Shown: piece after piece, positions 1-6,766 of the stretch
Numbering within the stretch: position 1 is the stretch's first letter
Layout: every line of letters starts with the position of its first letter
NCBI GenBank assembly: GCA_035293245.1
Contig: DATDOO010000145.1
Coordinates: forward strand, 1 to 16,937
Direction: 5' to 3'
Source of the DNA: DATDOO01 sp035293245
GTDB taxonomy: Bacteria > Pseudomonadota > Gammaproteobacteria > Methylococcales > Methylococcaceae
Length of the DNA stretch: 16,937 nucleotides
Made by a program: the position numbers and the translations under genes
Notes under the pieces: generated by a model
Told to the model about the DNA's origin: nothing
Databases searched by the model: none
Seen by the model: only the letters and a program-made list of their open reading frames with translations

Positions 1-228
1 GTCTTCCGGTAACAGGTTGCGGGCAATGGTCACCTTGCCGCCGCCGATGTGGGTGTGCATGTCGATGGCGCCGGCCATGACGATCTTGCCGGCGAGGTCG
101 TATTCCGCGTCCGGTTTCTCGTCCGTGGGCGGCACCAGGCGGCCGTCGCGGATGAACAGGTTGCGCGTCTGGCCGTCGACGCCGTGCGCCGGGTCGTAAA
201 CCGTGCCGCCGGTGAGTTTGATCAGCAT
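1..228 (-). CDS. fhcA: Formyltransferase/hydrolase complex subunit A (FhcA), N-terminal fragment
   Basis: Only the first 76 codons lie in the window; the gene continues past the left edge. The translation starts MLIKLTGGTVYDPAHGVDG and has the beta-rich N-terminus of the amidohydrolase superfamily, followed by the metal-binding HxH motif in IDMHTHIGGGK and then LLPED. It aligns residue for residue with the start of the full-length paralogue at 3318-4958 (DIHCHIAGHK, LMPED). Known of the family: FhcA is the zinc amidohydrolase subunit that hydrolyses formyl-methylofuran to formate. The ATG is 10 bp after the fhcB stop, and an AAGG ribosome-binding sequence shares bases with that stop codon, which suggests translational coupling. 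The metal ligands further along cannot be checked here. FwdA/FmdA is the same family; the Fhc name is preferred because of the degenerate FhcB partner. Confidence 0.9.
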   Translation of the reverse strand, partial: MLIKLTGGTVYDPAHGVDGQTRNLFIRDGRLVPPTDEKPDAEYDLAGKIVMAGAIDMHTHIGGGKVTIARNLLPED

Positions 229-238
229 TGTGGTTACC

Positions 239-1513
239 TTAATTCAAGGCCGCTTCGATGGCTTTCAACACGGCCGCCGCGCTGGGCAGGCCGGAGTCGC
301 GCAATTTATACAGCGGCATGGCCACCACGTTGTCGCAGCGGTACATGTGCCCGGCGTGGTCGATGCCGGGACAGCCCACCGGGATGAATACGTCCGGTTC
401 CTGGTCGAACCGCATGCCGGAGCGGCCGAGCACCACGGTCGGCACCCCCGTTGCCGGTGGCGGATTGAAGGCGAGGCTGTTGACCCAGACCAGCACGTCC
501 GCCTCGCCGTTTTCCAGCAGGCGGGCGCCGGCATAGTGATAAGGATCGTGCTCTGGATAGCCGCGCAAATAGCCGACCCGGGTCGGGTAGCCGGAAATCC
601 AGGCGCACACCTGGCTGGCGGTGCGGTCGCCGTCCTGGCCGCCCAAGGGCAAGGCGGAAGAGCGGGTGGTCTTGTTGAGCGCCACCACGGTCTGGCAAAC
701 CTGTTGGATGGCCAGTTCGGCGTGGGGGAAATTCAGTTGCCCGGCCGCCCAGGTGAACACGCTGTAGCGGGCTTGCATAAGGCGCTCGACGAGGGCGGCG
801 AGTTCCGCAACCGGCACACCGCCGACGCTTGTCGCGCGCAGCGTCGCGCCCCTGGCCAGGGCGTTGAGCGCGGCGGCCACGTCCGGCAGGGCTTCCGGGG
901 CGCAGGGGATGACTTTGGGTGCGCGGCCGTCCGGCGAGGTGGCGGCGTTGCCGCTGGGGGCCGGGCCGATGTAAACGACTTCGCGCTCTTTCGTATCCTG
1001 GCCGAACAGGGTGTCCTGCGTCCAGACGAAGCGCTCGAAAAAGCGTGGGAAATGGGCTTCGATGTCCGTGCCGAAAGACACCAGCACATCCACCCGGTTC
1101 TTCAGTTCGCCCAGGGTGCAGGCCATCCAGCCGGAGTCCTGCAACACGGCCAGATTGCGCATGCCGCCTTCGGCGCGCATCTGGTCGAACACGCCGCGGC
1201 ACGCGTCGAGCAGGGACAGGGCGGCGCGGGTGTCGTTCACGTCGCTGCCGAAACCGCTGAACAGCGGCAGTTTTGCCTGGCGCAGCAAATCGGCGGCTTT
1301 CGCCACCGCCTCCGCCGGTTCCACCGGCTTGCCGCCGACGCGGGGCGCCGCGTCGCCCAGGGTTGCTTCGAAGCCCGGCATGGTGACGGCGTCGCCGTTG
1401 GCGAGCACGGTTAGGCGAACCCCGTCCACCTGGATTTTCAGATCGTCCGAAGCAATGCCGCAAAACGGGCTGGGGACATCGTTGCAAATTCGGACTTCTG
1501 AGCGGTGAGTCAT
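239..1513 (-). CDS. fhcB: Formyltransferase/hydrolase complex subunit B (FhcB), cofactor-less FwdB homologue
   Basis: The 424-residue protein is homologous to the catalytic subunit FwdB/FmdB of formylmethanofuran dehydrogenase. Where the intact paralogue at 1936-3264 has CTFCGCVCDD, this one reads SPFCGIASDD (residues 15-24), so two of the three clustered Fe-S cysteines are replaced by serine. The fourth cysteine and the CHGP metal-ligand motif are also absent; the region reads GVFDQMRAEGG before the shared GELKNRVD. This matches what is known of bacterial FhcB, which keeps the fold as part of the FhcABCD formyltransferase/hydrolase complex but carries no molybdopterin or Fe-S centre. The ATG at 1513 is preceded by GAGGAT at SD distance. 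It is the first visible gene of a leftward operon with fhcA and is divergent from the fmd operon. Family assignment is very secure; loss of redox function is inferred from the missing ligands. Confidence 0.92.
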   Translation of the reverse strand: MTHRSEVRICNDVPSPFCGIASDDLKIQVDGVRLTVLANGDAVTMPGFEATLGDAAPRVGGKPVEPAEAVAKAADLLRQAKLPLFSGFGSDVNDTRAALSLLDACRGVFDQMRAEGGMRNLAVLQDSGWMACTLGELKNRVDVLVSFGTDIEAHFPRFFERFVWTQDTLFGQDTKEREVVYIGPAPSGNAATSPDGRAPKVIPCAPEALPDVAAALNALARGATLRATSVGGVPVAELAALVERLMQARYSVFTWAAGQLNFPHAELAIQQVCQTVVALNKTTRSSALPLGGQDGDRTASQVCAWISGYPTRVGYLRGYPEHDPYHYAGARLLENGEADVLVWVNSLAFNPPPATGVPTVVLGRSGMRFDQEPDVFIPVGCPGIDHAGHMYRCDNVVAMPLYKLRDSGLPSAAAVLKAIEAALN

Positions 1514-1631
1514 GCCAATCCTCGGTTAATAGGGTTCAGGCGTAAAGGGCGGGCATTTTAAAACCGATTCCGGCGATTGGGGAACAGACCGGGCGCGGAA
1601 GGACTCGGGGTGGAAAACGCGGCGGCGCCGT

Positions 1632-1676
1632 AGTATAAACGGCCTTAAGGCGACTATTCCGCTATTGGAAATAGTC
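1632..1676 (-). promoter_or_regulatory. Candidate fhcB promoter with overlapping dyad operator
   Basis: Read on the minus strand, TATACT (plus coordinates 1637 to 1632) is a near-consensus -10 element about 119 bp upstream of the fhcB ATG. The expected -35 position has no TTGACA-like hexamer. It is covered by an inverted repeat, GACTATTCC at 1652-1660 and GGAAATAGTC at 1667-1676, complementary except for one extra A. A poor -35 overlapped by a dyad is typical of activator-dependent promoters. Which regulator binds is unknown, and the assignment is from pattern only. Confidence 0.35.
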
Positions 1677-1821
1677 CGTTTCGCAGTGTGGGCTGGATCG
1701 GCCGGGAACCTTGCGGCAAGCATCCCCGACGCGCCCCAGCAAGACGATGGGCGCAGTTTTTGCGCCGGCAGGGAATCGAGTATTCATTTAAATAGTTAAC
1801 GTGAAAGTCGCGTAGCGAACT

Positions 1822-1891
1822 CCTTGCCCAGCCTCTCTCCGGGAGAGGGCCGAGGCGAGGGAAACGGTCGGGGCGACCCGCCCCGACCGTT
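1822..1891 (+). repeat. Dispersed intergenic repeat, copy 1 (CTCTCC/GAGAGG module plus hairpin)
   Basis: The left module runs from CCTTGC through CCTCTCTCCGGGAGAGG to GGCGAGGG, ending at 1861. One base later there is a 13-bp perfect inverted repeat, AACGGTCGGGGCG and CGCCCCGACCGTT, with a 3-base ACC loop (1863-1891). A second, more degenerate copy with the same order of modules lies in opposite orientation at 9341-9393. Similar CTCTCC...GGTGAGGG intergenic repeats are widespread in Proteobacteria (from memory). No T-tract follows the hairpin, so it is not an obvious intrinsic terminator. It would lie in the fmdB leader if transcription starts upstream. Confidence 0.55.
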
Positions 1892-1935
1892 GGAAGATCG
1901 CCCCGCCTGCTCCACTGTCAAGAGGAGAAACGTCC

Positions 1936-3264
1936 ATGAGCGAAGGTCTCACTACCGTCAAAAACGCGATTTGCACGTTCTGCGGCTGCGTGTGCGACGA
2001 CATCGAACTGACCGCCGACCCGCAACTCGGGAAGATCACCAAGGCCGGCAATGCCTGCCAACTGGGCCGGGCCTGGTTTCTCGAACATCGGCACGAGGAC
2101 CGCCCCACGGCCTTGATCGACGGACGGGAAGCCACGCTGGAAGAAGCGGTGGACCGGGCGGCGCAGATTCTGGTCGATGCCCGCTTCCCTCTCATTTACG
2201 GACTCAGCGACACCACCTGCGAAGCGCAGCGGGAGGCGGTCGCCATCGCCGATTACATCAACGGCAACCTGGACACCACCTCCTCGGTATGCCATGGCCC
2301 CACCGGCATGGCCTTCCAGGGCGTGGGCGAGAGCACTGCCAGCCTGGGCGAAATCAAGAACCGCGCCGATTTCGTGCTGTATTGGGGCGGCAATCCCATG
2401 GAGGCCCATCCCCGCCACTTCACCCGCTATTCGGTCAATCCCAAGGGCTGGCACATTCCCAACGGCGCGGAGGACCGCACGCTGGTGCTGGTCGATGTGC
2501 GCCCGACGCAAAGCACGCACGGAGCCGACATTTTCCTGAAGGTCAATCCCGGCAGCGATTTCGAACTCCTGTGGGCGTTGCGCTCCCTGGTGAAAGGCCG
2601 CCGCGTGGATGCGTCCATCGAGACGCGCACGGGGGTTCCCTTAAGCACCCTCACAGACCTGGTCGAGCGGATGAAGAGTTGCCAGTTCGGCGTCATGTTT
2701 TTCGGGATGGGGCTGACCATGACTCGCGGCCGCCATTTCAACATCGGTGCCCTGCTGGCACTGGTCACCGACCTCAACCAATACACTCATTTCGTTGCCA
2801 TGCCCGCCCGCGGCCACGGCAACGTCACCGGCGCCGACAACGTGGTGGCCTGGCAGACCGGCTATCCGTTCGGCGTGAACTTCAACCGGGGCTATCCCCG
2901 CTTCAATCCGGGCGAATTCACCGCCTCGGATATCCTGGCGCGCGGCGACGCGGACGCCCTGTGCGTCATTGCCTCGGACCCCGCCTCCAATTTCTCGCGC
3001 AAGGCCATCGAGCACATCCGGAAGATTCCGCTGATCACCCTGGACCCCAAACCGACCGTGACCACCAGCCTGGCCACAGTCGCCTTCACTACCGCGCCTT
3101 ACGGCATCAACGCGCCCGGTACGGTGTACCGCATGGACAACGTGGCGCTGAACCTCAGGCCCGCTTTCGAATCGCACTTCCCCGGCGACGAACAGGTATT
3201 GCGGGCCATCAAAAACCGCGTGCTGGAACTGGGCGGCTTGTCGCCGGGAGGGGCGCCCCATTGA
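1936..3264 (+). CDS. fmdB: Formylmethanofuran dehydrogenase subunit B, with intact Fe-S and Mo/W ligands
   Basis: This 442-residue protein belongs to the FwdB/FmdB family, molybdo- or tungstopterin-binding catalytic subunits related to formate dehydrogenases. The N-terminal CTFCGCVCDD places cysteines at 13, 16, 18 and 20, with another in NACQLGR (Cys41); the CxxCxxxC plus distant Cys pattern fits one [4Fe-4S] cluster. SSVCHGPTGMA puts Cys119 where archaeal enzymes have the cysteine, or selenocysteine, that binds the metal. GNPMEAHPRH and YPFGVNFNRGYPRFNPGEF are further conserved blocks. All these ligands are lost in the neighbouring FhcB. AGAGGAGA precedes the ATG at good spacing. It is the first gene of the operon fmdB-fmdA-ftr-fmdC-fmdD/CysJ. 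The inferred role is oxidation of the formyl group to CO2, or the reverse. Many pipelines would simply call it FhcB or FwdB; the intact ligands argue for a redox enzyme. Confidence 0.93.
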   Translation: MSEGLTTVKNAICTFCGCVCDDIELTADPQLGKITKAGNACQLGRAWFLEHRHEDRPTALIDGREATLEEAVDRAAQILVDARFPLIYGLSDTTCEAQREAVAIADYINGNLDTTSSVCHGPTGMAFQGVGESTASLGEIKNRADFVLYWGGNPMEAHPRHFTRYSVNPKGWHIPNGAEDRTLVLVDVRPTQSTHGADIFLKVNPGSDFELLWALRSLVKGRRVDASIETRTGVPLSTLTDLVERMKSCQFGVMFFGMGLTMTRGRHFNIGALLALVTDLNQYTHFVAMPARGHGNVTGADNVVAWQTGYPFGVNFNRGYPRFNPGEFTASDILARGDADALCVIASDPASNFSRKAIEHIRKIPLITLDPKPTVTTSLATVAFTTAPYGINAPGTVYRMDNVALNLRPAFESHFPGDEQVLRAIKNRVLELGGLSPGGAPH

Positions 3265-3317
3265 CCGCCTTCACCCGAGAGAGGCTGCAACCCGTCCAGT
3301 CAGAAACCCGAGGAAAC

Positions 3318-4958
3318 ATGGCTTCCGCAATCCGCATCGTCAACGGCAAGGTCTACGATCCCAGCAACAACATCGACGGAGTCGTCAAGGACATCTGCAT
3401 CCTGGACGGCAAGATTGTCGATAAGGTCCCCGCCGACAGCACCACCCTCGACGCCCGAGGCATGGTGGTCATGCCGGGTGGAGTGGACATCCACTGCCAC
3501 ATCGCCGGTCACAAGGTGAATCTGGCCCGCAAGCTCATGCCGGAAGACCATCGCCGCGACGTGGCGCCGCGGGACAAGGCCCGGCGCTCCGGCACCGGCG
3601 GCATCGTCCCTTCCACATTCACCACCGGCTATCGCTACGCCACCCTGGGCTACACCACGGCCATGGAAGCCGCCGTGCCGCCCATGGGCGCGCGCCACAC
3701 CCTGGAGGAGTTCCACGACACCCCGGTGATCGACAAGGGTTTCTACGTGCTGCTGGCCAACAACGTCTGCCTCAACCAGTTGCTGGAACAAAAACGCATG
3801 GAGGAGTTCCGCCAGGCGGTGGCCTGGTGGCTCAACGCCTCCAAGGCTTATGCCATCAAGATGGTTAATCCCGGCGGCGACGAGCCCTGGAAAGGCCGGA
3901 AAAACTCCAACGTCACCAACCTGGATGAAAAAATCAGCGGCTTCGAACTGACTCCGCGGCAGATCATCAAGGCGCTGATCGACGCCAGCAACGACCTGGG
4001 ACTGCCCCATCCCGCCCACATCCACTGCAACAACCTGGGGCATAGCGGCAACTACCTGACCACCCTGGACACCATGAAAACCGCCGAGGGCCGGCGGGTG
4101 CACATCACCCACATCCAGTTCCACAGCTACGGCGGCGAGCGCGGCAAGAACCCCATCTCCAAGGCCCCGGAAATCGCCGCTTTCATCAACGACAACCCCA
4201 ACGTCAGCGCCGACGTGGGCCAGGTCATGTTCGGCACCGCCGCCCTCATGACCGGCGACGCGCCCCTCACCTGGCTGTTGCGCAACATGACCAAGAGCAA
4301 GTGGATCAACGCCGACACGGAATGCGAATCGGGCTGCGGCATCCTGCCCTTCTCTTACCAGGAGCACATCTACACCCACGCCCTGCAGTGGGCCATGGGA
4401 CTGGAACTGTTCCTGCTCTCCAAGGATCCCTGGCGCATGGTGCTGTCCACCGACCACCCCAACGGCGGCTCGTTCATGAACTACCCAAAGCTCATCAAGC
4501 TGCTCATGGACAAGGCCTACCGGGACGAAACCGCCCGCGCGGTGAACCAGAAAGCCATCGCCAAAACCACCCTGCTGGACATCGAGCGGGAAATGACCCT
4601 GCAGGAGATCGCCATCATCACCCGCGCCGGTCCCGCCAAGCTGCTGGGGCTCAAGCACAAGGGGCACCTGGGCGTGGGCGCCGACGCGGACATCACCATC
4701 TACGACGAACTGGACGACAGGGAAGCCATGTTCAACGCCGCCCGCTACGTGATGAAAGGCGGGCAGTTGATTATCGACAACCACGAATTCAGCAGCGACT
4801 GCGAAGGCCGGATACTGCACGTGTCGCCGGAGTACGACGCCGGGATCGAAGAGAAGCTGCGGCCGTTTTTCGAGGATTACTACTCCATCCAGTTCGACAA
4901 CTATCCGGTGCATCCCCGCTATTTGCACGACGACGTGCGGGTGCCCAATCTGGCCTGA
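3318..4958 (+). CDS. fmdA: Formylmethanofuran dehydrogenase subunit A (amidohydrolase)
   Basis: The 546-residue amidohydrolase-superfamily subunit carries the whole dinuclear metal site. It has HxH in DIHCHIAGHK (His59, His61), a lysine expected to be carboxylated in AIKMVNPGGDEP (Lys181), histidines in HPAHIHCNNLGHSG (231-236) and HITHIQFH (262-269), and the catalytic aspartate in STDHPNGG (Asp379). Known of FwdA/FhcA: this site interconverts formate and formyl-methanofuran, and in the archaeal complex formate passes through a tunnel to FwdB. The ATG at 3318 has GAGGA directly upstream and begins the conserved MASAIRIVNGKVYDP. The open frame extends much further upstream but only as a shadow of fmdB. 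It lies 53 bp after fmdB. Automatic annotation may use fhcA or fwdA. Confidence 0.94.
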   Translation: MASAIRIVNGKVYDPSNNIDGVVKDICILDGKIVDKVPADSTTLDARGMVVMPGGVDIHCHIAGHKVNLARKLMPEDHRRDVAPRDKARRSGTGGIVPSTFTTGYRYATLGYTTAMEAAVPPMGARHTLEEFHDTPVIDKGFYVLLANNVCLNQLLEQKRMEEFRQAVAWWLNASKAYAIKMVNPGGDEPWKGRKNSNVTNLDEKISGFELTPRQIIKALIDASNDLGLPHPAHIHCNNLGHSGNYLTTLDTMKTAEGRRVHITHIQFHSYGGERGKNPISKAPEIAAFINDNPNVSADVGQVMFGTAALMTGDAPLTWLLRNMTKSKWINADTECESGCGILPFSYQEHIYTHALQWAMGLELFLLSKDPWRMVLSTDHPNGGSFMNYPKLIKLLMDKAYRDETARAVNQKAIAKTTLLDIEREMTLQEIAIITRAGPAKLLGLKHKGHLGVGADADITIYDELDDREAMFNAARYVMKGGQLIIDNHEFSSDCEGRILHVSPEYDAGIEEKLRPFFEDYYSIQFDNYPVHPRYLHDDVRVPNLA

Positions 4959-5029
4959 ATCACCCATGGCAGAATCCTCTCCAGGCTTCGCGGCAGCCCA
5001 CGGCTTTCAATAATCAACAACCAACAGCC

Positions 5030-5917
5030 ATGTTCATCCAATCCACGGAAATCGTCGACACCTTCGCCGAAGCCTTCAAGATGTGGGGGACGCGCGTCGT
5101 CATCACTGCCGCCAGCCGCAAGTGGGCCCAGGCCGCCGGCCGCTCCATGACCGGCTTTGCCACCTCGGTCATCGGCTGCAAGTGCGAGGCGGGCATCGAG
5201 CGGGAGCTGTCACCGGAGGAAACCCCGGACGGCCGCCCCGGCGTGAGCGTCCTCCTGTTCGGCTTCAGCGCCGACGGGGTGGGCAAGCGCCTGCTGGAGC
5301 GCATCGGCCAGTGCGTGCTCACCTGCCCCACCACCGCCTGCTACAACGGCCTGGAAGCGGAGCAGAAAGTAGTAGTGGGCGGCAAGCTGCGCTATTTCGG
5401 CGACTCCTACCAGATCGGCAAGCTGCTGGGCGGACGCCGCCTGTGGCGGGTACCGGTAATGGAAGGGGAGTTTTTCATCGAAGATTCCTTCGGCGTCCAG
5501 CCAGCGGTGGGCGGCGGCAACTTCCTGGTGCTGGGCAGGGATTTGCAGGTCACGCTCGATGCCGTGGAAGCCGCGGTGGAAGCGATGCAGGTACCCGGCG
5601 CCATCATGCCCTTCCCGGACGGCGTGGTGCGCAGCGGCAGCAAACCGGGTTCCCGCTACAAGGCCCTGCCGGCCTCCACCAACGACGCCTATTGCCCCAC
5701 CCTGCGCGGTGTCGCCCCCCGCAGCGAACTGCCCGAGGGCGTGAACTGCGTGCTGGAAATCGTCATCGACGGTCTCGACGAGGACGCGGTCAAGGAAGCC
5801 ATGCGCTTAGGGGTACGCGCCGCCGTGCGGGAAGGGATCGTGCAGATTACCGCGGGCAATTACGGCGGCAACCTGGGCCAATACCACATCGGTTTGCACG
5901 ACATCCTGGGAAGCTGA
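5030..5917 (+). CDS. ftr: Formylmethanofuran:tetrahydromethanopterin formyltransferase (Ftr/FhcD)
   Basis: The 295-residue protein matches the Ftr family in length and conserved blocks: MTGFATSVIGCKCEAGIE near residues 40-57, LTCPTTACYNG, the FFIEDSFGV block, MPFPDGVVRSGSK and the C-terminal LPEGVNCVLEIVIDG. It transfers the formyl group between N5 of tetrahydromethanopterin and the amine of the methanofuran-type carrier. Its place between fmdA and fmdC is the arrangement seen for fhcD in bacterial complexes, so it may be a structural subunit as well as an enzyme. The ATG has no convincing Shine-Dalgarno; the 71-bp gap after fmdA ends in ACAACCAACAGCC, so coupling or a structured leader may matter. 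The stop overlaps nothing, and fmdC follows after two bases. An FhcD is also expected in the leftward fhc operon outside the window, which would make this a second copy. Confidence 0.93.
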   Translation: MFIQSTEIVDTFAEAFKMWGTRVVITAASRKWAQAAGRSMTGFATSVIGCKCEAGIERELSPEETPDGRPGVSVLLFGFSADGVGKRLLERIGQCVLTCPTTACYNGLEAEQKVVVGGKLRYFGDSYQIGKLLGGRRLWRVPVMEGEFFIEDSFGVQPAVGGGNFLVLGRDLQVTLDAVEAAVEAMQVPGAIMPFPDGVVRSGSKPGSRYKALPASTNDAYCPTLRGVAPRSELPEGVNCVLEIVIDGLDEDAVKEAMRLGVRAAVREGIVQITAGNYGGNLGQYHIGLHDILGS

Positions 5918-5919
5918 AC

Positions 5920-6732
5920 ATGAAACTGCGTTTACACACCCAACCCGAAGTCCCCCTGGAAGCGGAAACCATTTCCCCCGACCAGTTGGCCGGGAAATCC
6001 GAGGCGGAAGCTTCCGCCTTGCCCCTTTACCACGGCAAGGAACAGGTCGCCCTCGGAGATTTCTTCACCGTCACCGGCCCGATGCGCAATGGGGCGGTGG
6101 AAGTGGAGGGAGATCTGTCCCGCGTCAAGCTCCTGGGCCACGCCATGAGCAGCGGACGCCTCCACATCCGCGGCAACGTGGGCGCGCATCTGGGTGCCGA
6201 AATGTCGGGCGGCGAAATCGCCGTCGACGGCGACGCCGGGGACTGGCTGGGCCGGGAAATGTCCGGCGGCCGCATCACCGTCAAGGGCAATGCCGGGCAC
6301 ATGGTGGGTGGCGCGGTGCGCGGCAGCGCCGTCGGCATCCAGGGCGGGGAAATTATTGTCCACGGCAACGCCGGCAACGAAATCGGCCACGGCATGCGGC
6401 GCGGCCTGATCGCGATCGGCGGCGATGCGGGAGACTTTGCGGGTGTCAACATGAAGGCGGGCACCGTCATCGTCCTGGGCCACTTGGGGATACGCCCGGG
6501 AGCCGGCATGAAGCGGGGCAGCATCGTGTCCGGCCGGAACACCGAATTGTTGCCCACGTTCAGCTACGACTGCGTCTACCAACCCACTTTTCTCAGGTAT
6601 TACCTTTTTTACCTGCGCCGCCTGGGGCTGGCGGTGGAAAACGATTACCTATCCGGCCCATACCAGCGCTGGAGCGGTGACGGGCTGGAAATGAACCGCG
6701 GTGAAATCCTGCTGTACGCCGGCCCGCACTAA
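5920..6732 (+). CDS. fmdC: Formylmethanofuran dehydrogenase subunit C
   Basis: The 270-residue protein has the repetitive beta-helix signature of FwdC/FhcC, with successive G-x-x-G-x-x-M-x-x-G repeats such as GAHLGAEMSGG, GDWLGREMSGG, GNEIGHGMRRG and GDFAGVNMKAG between residues about 85 and 190. The same fold forms the C-terminal domain of glutamate synthase large subunits. It is a scaffold subunit that contacts A and D or Ftr in the known complexes and has no catalytic residues of its own. The start ATG is two bases after the ftr stop, with CTGGGAAG just upstream as a possible weak ribosome-binding site inside ftr. Length and repeats are normal for the family. fhcC or fwdC are alternative names. 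Confidence 0.93.
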   Translation: MKLRLHTQPEVPLEAETISPDQLAGKSEAEASALPLYHGKEQVALGDFFTVTGPMRNGAVEVEGDLSRVKLLGHAMSSGRLHIRGNVGAHLGAEMSGGEIAVDGDAGDWLGREMSGGRITVKGNAGHMVGGAVRGSAVGIQGGEIIVHGNAGNEIGHGMRRGLIAIGGDAGDFAGVNMKAGTVIVLGHLGIRPGAGMKRGSIVSGRNTELLPTFSYDCVYQPTFLRYYLFYLRRLGLAVENDYLSGPYQRWSGDGLEMNRGEILLYAGPH

Positions 6733-6766
6733 GACGCCGATTACCGAGAGATTCCGAGAATTATCC

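Larger units (their letters stand above)
1514..1935. promoter_or_regulatory. Divergent intergenic region between fhcBA and the fmd operon
   Basis: These 422 bp separate two oppositely oriented formylmethanofuran-related operons and hold no credible gene. From left to right there is a candidate minus-strand -10 TATACT (1637 to 1632), a 10-bp palindrome GCCTTAAGGC (1642-1651), a dyad at 1652-1676, a 6-bp stem-loop GGCGCA/TGCGCC (1750-1766), an AT-rich patch at 1781-1800 unusual for this GC-rich DNA and a possible plus-strand promoter zone, then a dispersed repeat and a perfect hairpin (1822-1891). The fmdB ribosome-binding site AGAGGAGA is at 1921-1928. A shared control region for the two pathways is inference. 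Confidence 0.6.

Noticed and set aside
203..1414. 403-codon plus-strand open frame opposite fhcB
   Set aside because: Same reason: composition-driven antisense frame over a clear FhcB, rich in Ala, Gly, Arg and His with no motif.
1526..1723. 65-codon minus-strand frame in the divergent intergenic region
   Set aside because: Arginine/proline-rich, no ribosome-binding site, and it covers the candidate promoter and dyads.
3300..4967. 555-codon open frame on the minus strand opposite fmdA
   Set aside because: It is a shadow of high-GC codon bias; the plus strand encodes a perfect FmdA and the antisense translation shows no recognisable domain.
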